Notes: generated by a model from the sequence alone, not told the origin. 64,000 nucleotides of DNA from UBA5189 sp040389445 (GCA_040389445.1 JAZJZX010000012.1:77204-141203), one strand, 5' to 3'. Shown: positions 17,038 to 25,714, counted from the first letter of the stretch. Numbers and translations: made by a program.

Positions 17038-19007
17038 ACGCTGCGTCCAGCCGCCGCCTGCGCAGGCATTGGCGGGCGGGGGCGCTCGCGCTGCTCCTCG
17101 CCATGACCGTCTTGCCGTTCGGAGCTCCCGCCACGCAGGCGGCGAGCACGGACCTGGCCACGAACTGCGGCGTCAGCCTGAGAACCGAGGCATCGACGGC
17201 CAGCCCGGCGCTCACGATCCTGCCGACAGGCTCGGTGGTCACGTGGACGGAGACGGTGCCCGGCAGTTCGTGGTCGGCAACGTGCGGCTCCCTGGTAACC
17301 GGATCAAGTTGGTATGCGATCACGGCGGTGAACGGGCAGTCCGTTTCCTCCCTCTACGGTGCTCCGGTGGCCTATGCCGCGACTGGCCTGTTCCGCCCGG
17401 CCGACGGGACGGAGTTTCTCGAGGGCGTGGATGTTTCCCGATGGCAGGGACCCATTGACTTCGTGGCGGTCCGGAGCGCGGGAAAGCGCTTCGTGATCGC
17501 AAAGGCGACTGAGGGAATCGGGTTTCTCGACCCGGCGTACCAGACGAACAAGGCTGGTGCCGGCGCCGCCGGTCTGGCCGTCACCGCGTATCACTTCGCG
17601 CGTCCCGACCTGAACCCGGCGAATCCGCAGGGCGAGGCCGACTGGTTCGTCGACAGCCTGGGTCTGGTCCCGGGAATGCTCGTGCCCGCGCTCGATCTGG
17701 AGGTGGCGGGGACGCTGGGTACCGCCGAACTGCAGGCCTGGGTCCAGGGCTGGCTTGACCGCGTCTACGCGCGGACGGGCGTCCGGGCAATGATCTACGC
17801 GAGCCCTTCGTTCTGGAAGAAGTATCTCGCGGACACGACAGCGTTCGCGGATCAGGGGTACTCGATCCTGTGGGTCGCCCATTGGTTCGTGGCAGGCCCC
17901 ACGGTACCGGCGCGCAATTGGTCGAATCGGGGATGGACCTACTGGCAATACAGCAACTGCGGATCCGTCCCGGGCATCAGTGGGTGCGTGGACCTCGACC
18001 GCTACAACGGCAGCGACCTGACGCCGGTGACCTACGGCGCCGACTTCGCCGTGTCGGCGTCGCCGGCGTCGGCCAGCGTGGTCGCAGGCGCCGCAACGGC
18101 GTTGACGCTGAACTTCGCCCGGACATTCGTCACGACGCCGATCCAGGTGACCGTCACGGGCCTGCCTGCCGGCTCGACCGCGGCCCTGAGTGCATCACCC
18201 GTCACCGGTTCGTCGACGACGCTGACAGTGGCGACGACGCGCTCCGGCACCCCGACGCCCGTTGGAAGCTTCCCCCTGACGATCACGGCCACGAGTGGTG
18301 CCTTGACGCGAACGACTTCATTCACCTTGACGGTCGTCGACGCCTCAGCTCCGGTCGTCCGGGCCCCCGTCTACCGTCTCGTCTACCCGGCACGGCTGAG
18401 CGGCTCGCTCCCCGTTCGGATCGAGTGGTCCGCGGCCGATCCGGACGGCATCAGCGCCTACGGCGTGCAGCGCCAGACGGCCGGCGGATCGTGGCAGGAC
18501 GTAGCGTTGCCGTCGACGACGTCGACGTCGCTGACGCAATCGATGTCCGTGGGCACGCCCTATCGATACGCCGCACGGGCCGCCGACGGCGCGGGAAATC
18601 TGAGCGACTGGACACCTGGATCAACGGCATCGGTCCTCGTGGCCGAGCAGACGAGTGCATCGATCGCGTATTCGGGAACCTGGAGGACGGCGACATCGAG
18701 GTACGCGTCGGGCGGCAGCCTCAAGTACGCGACGAGATACGGCGCGTCGGCCACCTACACGTTTACGGGTTCGGGCGTTGCCTGGCTGGCGTACCGCGGA
18801 CCCAACCGGGGGTCGGCGCGGGTCTATGTCGACGGCGTCTACAGGAAGACCGTCAACCTCTACTCGTCTTCGTACGTATCCAGGCAGGTCGTATTCGCCT
18901 ACAACTGGGCCTCGAGCGGGGCACACAAGATCAAGGTCGTGGCACTCGGCACCGCGGGCCACCCCCGGGTTGACGTGGATGCCTTCCTTCGACTGACGAT
19001 CCAGTAG
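17034..19007 (+). CDS. Secreted GH25 lysozyme-like muramidase with C-terminal binding domains
   Basis: About 657 residues from GTG 17034, whose GTGA overlaps the preceding stop; GTG 17025 is an alternative. A basic N-terminus and hydrophobic core ending ATQAAS form a Sec signal peptide. An SH3-like segment follows, then the GH25 domain: EGVDVSRWQGPIDF holds the first catalytic Asp, VPALDLEV the DxE pair, and WTYWQYSNCGSVPGISGCVDLDRY closes the barrel. Downstream are an Ig-like repeat, a fibronectin-III-like segment and a terminal beta-sandwich of about 120 residues (YASGGSLKYAT, then HPRVDVDAFLRL). GH25 enzymes cleave peptidoglycan between MurNAc and GlcNAc. A role in wall turnover or competition is inferred. 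Confidence 0.88.
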   Translation: MNAASSRRLRRHWRAGALALLLAMTVLPFGAPATQAASTDLATNCGVSLRTEASTASPALTILPTGSVVTWTETVPGSSWSATCGSLVTGSSWYAITAVNGQSVSSLYGAPVAYAATGLFRPADGTEFLEGVDVSRWQGPIDFVAVRSAGKRFVIAKATEGIGFLDPAYQTNKAGAGAAGLAVTAYHFARPDLNPANPQGEADWFVDSLGLVPGMLVPALDLEVAGTLGTAELQAWVQGWLDRVYARTGVRAMIYASPSFWKKYLADTTAFADQGYSILWVAHWFVAGPTVPARNWSNRGWTYWQYSNCGSVPGISGCVDLDRYNGSDLTPVTYGADFAVSASPASASVVAGAATALTLNFARTFVTTPIQVTVTGLPAGSTAALSASPVTGSSTTLTVATTRSGTPTPVGSFPLTITATSGALTRTTSFTLTVVDASAPVVRAPVYRLVYPARLSGSLPVRIEWSAADPDGISAYGVQRQTAGGSWQDVALPSTTSTSLTQSMSVGTPYRYAARAADGAGNLSDWTPGSTASVLVAEQTSASIAYSGTWRTATSRYASGGSLKYATRYGASATYTFTGSGVAWLAYRGPNRGSARVYVDGVYRKTVNLYSSSYVSRQVVFAYNWASSGAHKIKVVALGTAGHPRVDVDAFLRLTIQ

Positions 19008-19152
19008 CGGCAGAACGCCGTCGCTCTCCCCGACCGCGGCCCGGTAGTGCCGTGCGGATCGGCATCACCCGCGCCCGGCCCGCGCGTGGGTCCGCCGACA
19101 TCGCGACCGGTATCGGACGCCGAATTCCAGCGAGATCGGGCACACTGCATCG

Positions 19153-20097
19153 ATGCCTACCAGGATCATCCTCGACGTCGATACCGGGACCGATGACGCC
19201 GTTGCGCTCATGGTCGCGGCCCTCTCCCCGGACATCGAACTCGTCGGTGCGACGACGGTGAACGGCAACACGGCGGTCCACTACTGCACCGAGAACACCC
19301 TTCGCGTCTTCGACTGGATCGGGAGGCCGGAGATCCCGGTTCACCAGGGCATGGACCGGCCACTGGCCCGCGCGCAGATGACGCAGCTCAACCCGGCGGG
19401 CCGGATCCATGGCGACCTGCTTGATCTCGCGCCGACTCGAACCGCCATGCTCCAGCCCGGTCACGGTGTGGACTGGCTGATCGAGACCTACCTTGCCTCG
19501 GCCGGCGATATCACGCTCGTCCCGGTCGGGCCGCTGACGAACATCGCCATGGCGATCCAGAAGGAGCCGCGGATCCTCGAGAAGATCCCGGAGATCGTCA
19601 TCATGGGCGGTGCTCACGACCACGGGAACTCGACCGCGTCGGCCGAATTCAACATCTGGCTGGACCCGGAGGCGGCACGGATCGTGGTGAACTGCGGCCG
19701 TCCAATCCGGATGGTGCCCCTCGACGCCACGCACCAGGCGCTCGTCTCCATGGACGACTGCCGCGCGCTCCGGGCCCTGGGCACCCCGGCGGCCGAGGCA
19801 GCCGCCCGCTTCGTCGAGAAGCGGATCGACGGCTATGACGCGACGCAGCCCATGCATCGTGCCAATGCGGCCCCCGTCCACGATGCCCTGGCCGTGTGCG
19901 CCGTCATCAATCCTTCGATCATCACGACCCACTTCATTCCCGTCGACGTCGAGACCAACGCTGAGCTATCCCTCGGGCGAACGGTGTGCGACTTCCGGTT
20001 CCGGAGCGGCCGGCCCGCGAACGTCCACTTTGCGATGGATGCCGATGAGCCAGGATTCGTGCGGATGTTGATGGAGATCCTCGGACGGACCGCCTGA
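19153..20097 (+). CDS. Inosine/uridine-preferring nucleoside hydrolase
   Basis: A 314-residue enzyme that hydrolyses N-glycosidic bonds of nucleosides to base plus ribose. The N-terminal DVDTGTDDAVAL supplies the Ca-binding/catalytic aspartates (Asp 8, 10, 14, 15). Further family signatures are the VGPLTNIAMA loop, IVIMGGAHDHGN (substrate Asn), EFNIWLDPEAARIVV, and HDALAVCAVINP with the last Ca-binding Asp. It is the right length (about 310). It is a stand-alone gene. The context of purine- and ureide-related genes at 31-40 kb suggests nucleoside salvage or catabolism. Confidence 0.93.
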   Translation: MPTRIILDVDTGTDDAVALMVAALSPDIELVGATTVNGNTAVHYCTENTLRVFDWIGRPEIPVHQGMDRPLARAQMTQLNPAGRIHGDLLDLAPTRTAMLQPGHGVDWLIETYLASAGDITLVPVGPLTNIAMAIQKEPRILEKIPEIVIMGGAHDHGNSTASAEFNIWLDPEAARIVVNCGRPIRMVPLDATHQALVSMDDCRALRALGTPAAEAAARFVEKRIDGYDATQPMHRANAAPVHDALAVCAVINPSIITTHFIPVDVETNAELSLGRTVCDFRFRSGRPANVHFAMDADEPGFVRMLMEILGRTA

Positions 20098-20102
20098 CGA
20101 CG

Positions 20103-20410
20103 ATGCTCTCTCGGCGCCGGTTCATCGCCGGGTTCATCGCCGGCGTGGGTGCCCTGGCGGCGGCGTGCCTGCCCGGGGAATCGGTGATCCCGGCCACATC
20201 GCCATCCCCGTCAGGCAACGCGACGGCGCTCGCGACCTTGGTTCCGACTGCGTCGGTGTCCGCCGGGCAAGTCAGCAGGTCTACGATGCCGATCTCGTCG
20301 AGCACGTGCTATCGGTTGTTCTCAGCCTGATCGAGTCGGGGCGGATCACGGAATCGCGCCTGGATGCGTCGGTCATGCGCATCGAGGGCCTGTTCGGGAC
20401 CGTCGAATAG
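20103..20410 (+). pseudogene. Remnant of a GH3-type (NagZ-like) lipoprotein gene
   Basis: Two pieces in different frames. From 20103 a typical lipoprotein signal begins MLSRRRFIAGFIAGVGALAAAC. From about 20270 in the +2 frame the translation ends with ADLVEHVLSVVLSLIESGR then ITESRLDASVMRIEGLF, which is the standard C-terminus of family 3 glycoside hydrolases and NagZ (VESGRIxExRLDxSVxRI). The roughly 300-residue catalytic barrel is missing. A large internal deletion plus frame change fits best. The first piece alone (75 residues to 20330) might still be translated. Confidence 0.6.
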
Positions 20411-20522
20411 GGTTGCCGGAGGCGCCGAGCGAGGATGCCCGAGCGGATTCTCGGCCGACCAGCGATGGCCCCGCAGCGCCCGCCGACCAGCAGGAGGCGT
20501 CCCGGCCGGGTAGATTCTGGGC

Positions 20523-21233
20523 ATGCCCTTCCGTGCCGACCCCTGGCTTCACGTCATCGCCGGTTGCATGTCATCCGGGAAGACCGATGAACTCCTCCGT
20601 CTCCTGCGCAGGGCCGAGATCGCCCGCCGGCGGATCCTTCTCGTCCGCCCCGCGATCGACAGCCGGACCCCCGGCGAGTACGCCGAGAGCCGCAGCAAGG
20701 CCCGCTTCCCGTCGGTGCTCGTCAATCCGACCGAGCCGTCCAATGTTCTCGCTCTCGCTCGGGAGCGCGATGCCGACATGGTCGGGATCGAGGAGGGGCA
20801 GTTCTTCGACGAACAGCTCGTTGACGTCGTCCTCGCGCTGCGTGACAGCGGCCGTCACGTGATCGCGAGCGGCCTCAACCTCGACTTCGCGGGACGACCG
20901 TTCGGCGCAATGCCGCTGCTCATGGCCCACGCCGACGCCGTGACGATGCTGACCGCGATCTGCGTGGTCTGCGGCGACCCGGCGACCCGAACCCAGCGGC
21001 TCGTCGGCGGCCGACCGGCCGCGATCGACGACCCTCTGGTGGTCATCGGCGGCTTCGATGCCGCCGCCGCGGAGACCTATGAGGCTCGCTGCCACCGTCA
21101 CCACGAGATCGGGAAGCCGCGCCACATCGGAAGACCAACCGGAAACCTGCTTCCGGCGGATCAGGAACGTGGACTGAACGACACGAGCGGAGGGCGCGTC
21201 CCCGTCGGCCCCGGAGACGCACCGGTCGGCTGA
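20523..21233 (+). CDS. tdk: Thymidine kinase
   Basis: A 236-residue enzyme phosphorylating thymidine in pyrimidine salvage. The P-loop GCMSSGKT lies at residues 14-21. Other family motifs are DMVGIEEGQFFD (Walker B region), GLNLDFAGRPFG (lid/substrate) and the zinc site formed by CVVCG plus a second Cys/His group near residue 195. It is slightly long because of a disordered tail (about residues 210-236). TAGATT at 20511-20516 sits six nucleotides before the ATG and no Shine-Dalgarno is present, a leaderless arrangement. Confidence 0.93.
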   Translation: MPFRADPWLHVIAGCMSSGKTDELLRLLRRAEIARRRILLVRPAIDSRTPGEYAESRSKARFPSVLVNPTEPSNVLALARERDADMVGIEEGQFFDEQLVDVVLALRDSGRHVIASGLNLDFAGRPFGAMPLLMAHADAVTMLTAICVVCGDPATRTQRLVGGRPAAIDDPLVVIGGFDAAAAETYEARCHRHHEIGKPRHIGRPTGNLLPADQERGLNDTSGGRVPVGPGDAPVG

Positions 21234-21261
21234 CCAGGCTGAACGCCCCGGGGACGACGGC

Positions 21262-21307
21262 TTGACACAACCCGTTGACTGCGCAACTATTTGCGTGACC
21301 ACGCAAA
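21262..21307 (+). promoter_or_regulatory. Strong sigma-70 promoter with overlapping TTGCG operator (pirin gene)
   Basis: TTGACA (21262-21267), a 17-bp spacer and AACTAT (21285-21290) form a near-consensus promoter. Overlapping the -10 and +1 is TTTGCGT-GACC-ACGCAAA (21290-21307), a perfect 7-bp inverted repeat. A further CGCAA at 21282-21286 pairs with TTGCG as CGCAA-CTAT-TTGCG, so three half-sites are spaced regularly. A repressor bound here would occlude RNA polymerase. Confidence 0.7.
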
Positions 21308-21375
21308 CAGCCGGCGGGAGGCATGCCGGCGAGACCCTCGGCGGCAGATAGCCCGCCAGTCAGGACATCGAACCC

Positions 21376-22419
21376 GTGCCGGCCATCACCGTTGACGACA
21401 TCACCGTTCTGCCCCGAATTCCGGAGCCCGACCCCCTCATCGCGCGGCAGCGCCCCGTCCAGAGCGTGACCGTTGCGCCGAAAGGGTTCGAGGGCGAGGG
21501 ATTTCCCGTCCGACGCGCGTTCGCGGGCGTCGATCTCGCCGAGCTGGATCCGTTCATCCACCTTGACCAGATGGGCGAGGTCGACTATGCACCCGGCGAG
21601 CCGAAGGGCACGCCGTGGCACCCACACCGGGGTTTCGAGACGGTCACCTACCTGATCGACGGTGTCTTCGAGCACAACGACTCGAATGGTGGCGGCGGGG
21701 TCATCACCAATGGGGACACCCAGTGGATGACCGCAGGTGCCGGCATCCTGCACATCGAGAAGCCGCCGGAATGGCTCGTCACCCGGGGAGGGCTGTTCCA
21801 TGGGTTCCAGCTCTGGGTCAATCTGCCGGCGGCGCAGAAGTTTTCGGCACCTCGCTACCAGGATATTCGGGCAGCCGAGGTGGGTCTTGCGTCATCGCCC
21901 GATGGCGGCGCCCTCGTGCGGGTCATCGCCGGTGAGTTGGGCAAGCTTTCCGGGCCCGGCTCCACGTATACCCCGATGACCCTCATCCACGCCACGCTGA
22001 GCCCGGGCGCGCGACTTTCGATTCCCTGGCGCGCTGACTACAACGCCCTGGTCTACGTCATGGCCGGCCTCGGCACGGTCGGCGACCCTGGTGCGTCCCG
22101 GGCCGGCGGCTCAGGTGGCAGCGCCCACGGATTTGGTTCGGAGGCCGTGCCGGTCGAGTCGGGCCAGCTCACCGTGTTCGGGCCGGGAAATGCCGTGACG
22201 ATCTCCGCACTCCCCCTCGGGAAGCAGGAGGCACGCAGCCCCAACCTCGATGTCCTGATCCTCGGAGGTCGCCCGATCCGCGAGCCGGTGGCATGGATGG
22301 GACCGTTCGTGATGAACACCCGGGAAGAGCTGATGCAGGCGGTCACCGACTATCAGGCCGGCCGGCTGGGCACGATCCCGGCCATCCACGGCGCCCCGAC
22401 CACCATCCAGGAGTCGTAG
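21376..22419 (+). CDS. Pirin-family protein
   Basis: A 347-residue bicupin. The N-terminal cupin contains FIHLDQMGEVDYAPGEPKGTPWHPHRGFETVTYLIDG with the metal-binding His residues, then GDTQWMTAGAGILHIEKP and GFQLWVNLP. The C-terminal pirin domain spans about residues 190-300. Known pirins include quercetinase activity and redox/iron sensing; the physiological role here is unknown. An insert of Gly/Ser-rich sequence near residue 240 lengthens the protein beyond the usual 280-300. The start is GTG 21376, roughly 80 nt downstream of a strong promoter with an operator. Confidence 0.85.
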   Translation: MPAITVDDITVLPRIPEPDPLIARQRPVQSVTVAPKGFEGEGFPVRRAFAGVDLAELDPFIHLDQMGEVDYAPGEPKGTPWHPHRGFETVTYLIDGVFEHNDSNGGGGVITNGDTQWMTAGAGILHIEKPPEWLVTRGGLFHGFQLWVNLPAAQKFSAPRYQDIRAAEVGLASSPDGGALVRVIAGELGKLSGPGSTYTPMTLIHATLSPGARLSIPWRADYNALVYVMAGLGTVGDPGASRAGGSGGSAHGFGSEAVPVESGQLTVFGPGNAVTISALPLGKQEARSPNLDVLILGGRPIREPVAWMGPFVMNTREELMQAVTDYQAGRLGTIPAIHGAPTTIQES

Positions 22420-22451
22420 CTCCGCCGGGCCTCGAGCTCCGCCGGGCCTCG
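22418..22451 (+). repeat. Exact 17-bp tandem duplication after the pirin stop codon
   Basis: AGCTCCGCCGGGCCTCG occurs twice in tandem, starting inside the TAG stop codon of the pirin gene. The rest of the convergent gap up to 22580 is very GC-rich with short dyads (for example CCGGA-C-TCCGG) that could act as a weak bidirectional terminator. Confidence 0.8.
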
Positions 22452-22580
22452 ACTGGAGCAGGGGCGTCCTCCCGCAGCGGTGGCTCCCGCGCCCCCGGAC
22501 TCCGGCCCCCGGGGCTCCCGCGCGCCCGTCTCCCGCCTACGGTCGAGCTCGGCCCTGAAACGGTCGCCGGGCGGATGCCG

Positions 22581-23249
22581 TCAGGCGATCGCCCAGTCCT
22601 CGATGCTCCAGCCGCGTCGATTGGCCTGGCGGCGGAGTCGAGGGTCCGGCGTGACGACCCGAGGCAGCCCCACGCGCTCAAGCAGCCCGATGTCGGCGTG
22701 ACTGTCCGTGTAGAAATAGCTCGCGTCGAGATCGACGTCGTGCTCGGCGGCGAAGCGCTCCGCGAGTGAGACCTTGCCGTCGCCGGCACAGGCGGGTCGG
22801 ACATGGCGACCGGTGAGCAGGCCGCCCGCCTCCTCGAACACGGTGCACACGACGTACTTGATCCCGAGCATGTCCGCCAGCGGTTCGAGGGTGTAACGCG
22901 TGCCCGACGACATCAGCGCGACCAGGTGCCCCGCGTCAAGGTGTTCCTGAACCCGCGTCCGGCCGGCCGGGCGGACAAACCGCGTCATCTCGGTCTCGAA
23001 CCACTTGCGCATCTCCGATTCCGCGCGGGCCACCGGCGTGCCGGCGTAGGCCGTCGCGACCCTGGCGATGAGCGATTCCTGATCGACGACCAGCACGCGG
23101 TAGCGCATCATCCAGAACGCCGCACGAAGCATGTCCATCGTCGAGAGCAGACCGGCGCGACGCTGGTGGCGGGCCCACTGCAGACCGGTGTTGGCGTCGA
23201 GAAGGGTGTGGTCGACGTCGAAGAACGCGGCCACGCGAGTTCCTGTCAT
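22581..23249 (-). CDS. HAD-superfamily IB phosphatase (SerB-like)
   Basis: A 222-residue hydrolase. Motif I AFFDVDHTLLD near residue 8 carries the nucleophile and acid/base Asp, motif II is LMSSGT near residue 115, and motif III/IV is GDGKVSLAERF followed by YFYTDSHADIGLLERVG. These define subfamily IB (phosphoserine-phosphatase-like, TIGR01490 type). The substrate is not predictable. ATG 23249 has TACCCT six nucleotides upstream and no Shine-Dalgarno, suggesting a leaderless message. It diverges from the metal-binding cupredoxin gene. Confidence 0.85.
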   Translation of the reverse strand: MTGTRVAAFFDVDHTLLDANTGLQWARHQRRAGLLSTMDMLRAAFWMMRYRVLVVDQESLIARVATAYAGTPVARAESEMRKWFETEMTRFVRPAGRTRVQEHLDAGHLVALMSSGTRYTLEPLADMLGIKYVVCTVFEEAGGLLTGRHVRPACAGDGKVSLAERFAAEHDVDLDASYFYTDSHADIGLLERVGLPRVVTPDPRLRRQANRRGWSIEDWAIA

Positions 23250-23387
23250 CGGCGAAGGGTACGCCACGACGGCGATTCGACCATCCGGTCGGCATGTAAC
23301 AAGCGCGCGACCCCGTGCGCGACCCGCGTGCCGCGCGTGGGACGGGCGCACCCCACGACCCTGGATGGCTCGGTTCCGCCCGCCAGA

Positions 23388-23407
23388 AATACTCCCACGG
23401 GGTATAG
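23388..23407 (+). promoter_or_regulatory. CsoR/CstR-like operator over the cupredoxin promoter
   Basis: AATACTCCCACGGGGTATAG contains the imperfect dyad ATACTCC-CAC-GGGGTAT, the C/G-tract inverted repeat typical of CsoR/RcnR/CstR-family repressors. It overlaps a -10 box TATAGT (23403-23408) 28 nt upstream of the start. A near-identical 20-mer lies at 59989-60008 (two mismatches). Confidence 0.6.
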
Positions 23408-23435
23408 TCCCGTCTGCACACAACAAGGAGGAAGC

Positions 23436-23888
23436 ATGCGTCACGTTGGTCCGGTGGCCGCCATTTCCCTCGCGCTCGTCGTCGTTGTCGCTGCATGTTC
23501 CGGCAGCGGCTCGGCTTCCGGCACGCCTGGTGTTTCGGAGGACCCGCCAACAACGACGATCGAAGTCACGCTCCGCGACACGCTTCAGATGGAGCCGAAC
23601 CAGATGGTTGTCCCCGCCGGCGAGGCAATCACGTTCGTGGTGACCAACGACGGCGTCCTTGATCACGAGTTCTTCGTCGGGGACGAGTCGGCCCAGGCCG
23701 GGCACGCAGCAGAGATGGCGACGATGGGCGGCATGGCCCATGACGAGTCCATGGGGATCGGCCTCAGACCCGGGGAAACGAAGGAGTTGATCGTGACCTT
23801 CGCGACGGCCGGACAGGTGATCGCCGGGTGCCACGTCAACGGTCACTACGCCGGCGGCATGAAAGCCGCGATCCAGGTCAAGCCCTGA
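23436..23888 (+). CDS. Cupredoxin-like secreted copper lipoprotein
   Basis: A 150-residue protein. The signal peptide ends in a lipobox with Cys 21 (VVVAAC). The mature part is a plastocyanin-like beta barrel: TTIEVTLRDTLQMEPNQMVVPAGEAITFVVTNDG, then His 77 in LDHEFFVG and the C-terminal loop GCHVNGHYAGGM giving Cys 132, His 137 and Met 142. These are the four ligands of a type 1 copper centre. A Met/His-rich insert (about 90-108) may bind extra copper. AAGGAGG lies five nucleotides upstream. Position under a CsoR-like operator and before a YHS protein suggests copper handling or electron transfer outside the membrane. Confidence 0.85.
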   Translation: MRHVGPVAAISLALVVVVAACSGSGSASGTPGVSEDPPTTTIEVTLRDTLQMEPNQMVVPAGEAITFVVTNDGVLDHEFFVGDESAQAGHAAEMATMGGMAHDESMGIGLRPGETKELIVTFATAGQVIAGCHVNGHYAGGMKAAIQVKP

Positions 23889-23937
23889 CTCTTGCTTCGC
23901 GAGATGCAAACCGAAACCAAGGACAAGGAGCGCCACG

Positions 23938-24342
23938 GTGACTGAACGACCAGCACAGGTCATCGACCCGATCTGCGGGATGACCGTCGACGTCAACGCT
24001 GCCGAGGCAGCGGGACTGCTCATCGAGTACGAAGGCCGAACCTACGGCTTCTGCCGGGACGGCTGCCGCCGCGCGTTCCTCGAGGATCCCGCCCGGGCCG
24101 CCGCCGAGGCAGCCGCGGCCACCCCGATGGTCATGTCTGCCGGTTCTGCCGAGCTGCCCGTGATCGACGAGGGCATGCGCCGCTGGTACGAGAGCTGCTC
24201 CTGTTGCCTCAGCGATGCCTATCCGGACATCAAGGCGCAACTGGACGCCGAACGAGCAGCTTCCATGACGGCTCCCGTCGGCGCGGGGATCTGCGAAGTC
24301 GCCGAGGCCGTGGCCGAGGTGGAGCCCGTTCACGCCCACTGA
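23938..24342 (+). CDS. YHS-domain metal-binding protein
   Basis: A 134-residue protein. Residues 9-50 form a YHS domain (DPICGMTVDV, then YGFCRDGCRRAFLEDP) with the paired cysteines found in copper-ATPase-associated and heavy-metal-trafficking proteins. The C-terminal part contains WYESCSCCLSDAYPDIK, a second Cys-rich site not typical of the family, and a His-containing end. It starts at GTG 23938 with AAGGAG eight nucleotides upstream. It lies 49 bp after the cupredoxin gene, so both probably share the CsoR-like control. Confidence 0.8.
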   Translation: MTERPAQVIDPICGMTVDVNAAEAAGLLIEYEGRTYGFCRDGCRRAFLEDPARAAAEAAAATPMVMSAGSAELPVIDEGMRRWYESCSCCLSDAYPDIKAQLDAERAASMTAPVGAGICEVAEAVAEVEPVHAH

Positions 24343-24448
24343 AACGCAGGAGCCTGCACGCCCCACGAGAACGGCCGGACCTGCCAGGAGCGCGTCTGGG
24401 GCGCCGATGGACTCCCGGGCAGGGGCCCCGCGGGGGTGGATGCATCTA

Positions 24449-24476
24449 TTGACAATGTATCCGGCTACGATATAGT
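24449..24476 (+). promoter_or_regulatory. Near-consensus promoter for a leaderless padR mRNA
   Basis: TTGACA (24449-24454), a 16-bp spacer and TATAGT (24471-24476). The predicted transcription start falls at or within a base or two of ATG 24483, leaving no room for a ribosome-binding site. Confidence 0.75.
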
Positions 24477-24482
24477 GGCGCC

Positions 24483-24839
24483 ATGGAATCCACTGCGCAG
24501 CCCCAACGAACGCCGTCCCTGTCGAGGACGGCCATGCACATCCTTCTCGCGATCGGACCCGAGGACCGCCACGGATACGCGATTATGGGCGAGGTCACCC
24601 GCATCACGGGCGGTGCTGTTCGCCTGGGTCCTGGCGCCATCTACACCACGATCCGGCGGCTCCTCGACGACGGGCTGATCGAGGAAAGCGACGATCGGCC
24701 GGACCCGGACATGGACGACCAGCGCCGGCGCTACTACCGACTCACCGGTGTCGGCCGAGCCGTCGCCGCCTCGGAGGTTCGGCGACTGGACGGGATCGTG
24801 CAGGCGGTCCGCGGCTGGGCCTTCGAGGGGTCGGGATGA
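24483..24839 (+). CDS. PadR-family transcriptional regulator
   Basis: A 118-residue winged-helix protein. The family pattern is clear: LSRTAMHILLAIGPEDRHGYAIMGEVTRITGGAVRLGPGAIYTTIRRLLDDGLIEES followed by RRYYRLTGVGRAVAASEVRRL. PadR regulators repress nearby membrane or transport genes and respond to small molecules. ATGA at 24836-24839 overlaps the start of the next gene, a membrane protein, the usual PadR/effector pairing. The promoter places +1 almost on the ATG. Confidence 0.9.
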   Translation: MESTAQPQRTPSLSRTAMHILLAIGPEDRHGYAIMGEVTRITGGAVRLGPGAIYTTIRRLLDDGLIEESDDRPDPDMDDQRRRYYRLTGVGRAVAASEVRRLDGIVQAVRGWAFEGSG

Positions 24840-25714
24840 ACCGGCCCGAAGCGTCCCACGAGCAGGTCTACCGCGGCCTGCTCCGGCTCTACCCGTCGGA
24901 ATTCCGGGCCCGTTTCGGCGATGAGATGGTCCAGCTCTTCGGCGACCAGCTCCGCGACGCACGAACCGGACGCGCGCAGTCGGGTTTCGTCGGAACCTGG
25001 CTGAGAACGCTCGGCGATCTCGCCGTCACGGCGGCGTCCGAGCACACGAGGAAGGATCGAACCGTGGCCCAGTCGCTCGCCCAACCGCCGTCCATGATGG
25101 CCCGAACGCTCGGAATCCTCGGAGTCGTTGGTGGTCTGGTCCTGTTGGCAGGGTTCATCCCGAACCTGCTCTGGGGCGCAAATGGCTTTCTCCTCCGGCT
25201 CCTGCTGTTCAACCTGGGGGCGATGGCCATCGGGATCGCCGTCCATGTGCGGCAGGCATCGACCTGGCCGCGCCTGTCGCTCGCGGCGACCGCTCCCATG
25301 ATTCTCGCGAACGCCTGGTACCTGGTGATGTCCGTCCTGTCGATCGGCCGGCCAGTGTATCCAGAACCCGACGCGGATTTCCGGCCGATCTACTTCTATG
25401 CCGGGGTCGCGATGTGGCTGACTGACGCGATCTTCGGCCTCGTGGCCTTCCGGCTGGGCGTCGTCTCGCGAACAGCCGCCCTCGTGCTCGCCGTCGGAGC
25501 GATCGTCGGCGGGAGCGGCATCGGCGGCCTGGCCGGGACGTTCCCCTGGCTGTCCGCGCTCGTCGCCTTCCTCGCGCCGTTCCAGCTGTGGGGTATCGTC
25601 CTCATCGGCGCCGGCTGGGTCCTGCTCGGGATCGACGTTGCATTCCGGCGCCGCCTTCCCAAGCAGTCCTCACAGGTCCTTCCGACCGCTGAGATCCTCG
25701 ACCAAACGAGCTGA
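24836..25714 (+). CDS. PadR-linked integral membrane protein
   Basis: A 292-residue protein. The N-terminus reads VYRGLLRLYPSEFRARFGDEMVQLFGDQLRDA, the short 'permease prefix' motif found before membrane domains encoded next to PadR regulators. Six or so hydrophobic segments follow from about residue 90 (ILGVVGGLVLLAGFIPNLLW, then LLLFNLGAMAIGIAVHV and so on). There is no catalytic motif. It overlaps padR by 4 bp and is presumably the regulated product. A role in membrane stress or transport is inferred only from context. Confidence 0.75.
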   Translation: MNRPEASHEQVYRGLLRLYPSEFRARFGDEMVQLFGDQLRDARTGRAQSGFVGTWLRTLGDLAVTAASEHTRKDRTVAQSLAQPPSMMARTLGILGVVGGLVLLAGFIPNLLWGANGFLLRLLLFNLGAMAIGIAVHVRQASTWPRLSLAATAPMILANAWYLVMSVLSIGRPVYPEPDADFRPIYFYAGVAMWLTDAIFGLVAFRLGVVSRTAALVLAVGAIVGGSGIGGLAGTFPWLSALVAFLAPFQLWGIVLIGAGWVLLGIDVAFRRRLPKQSSQVLPTAEILDQTS

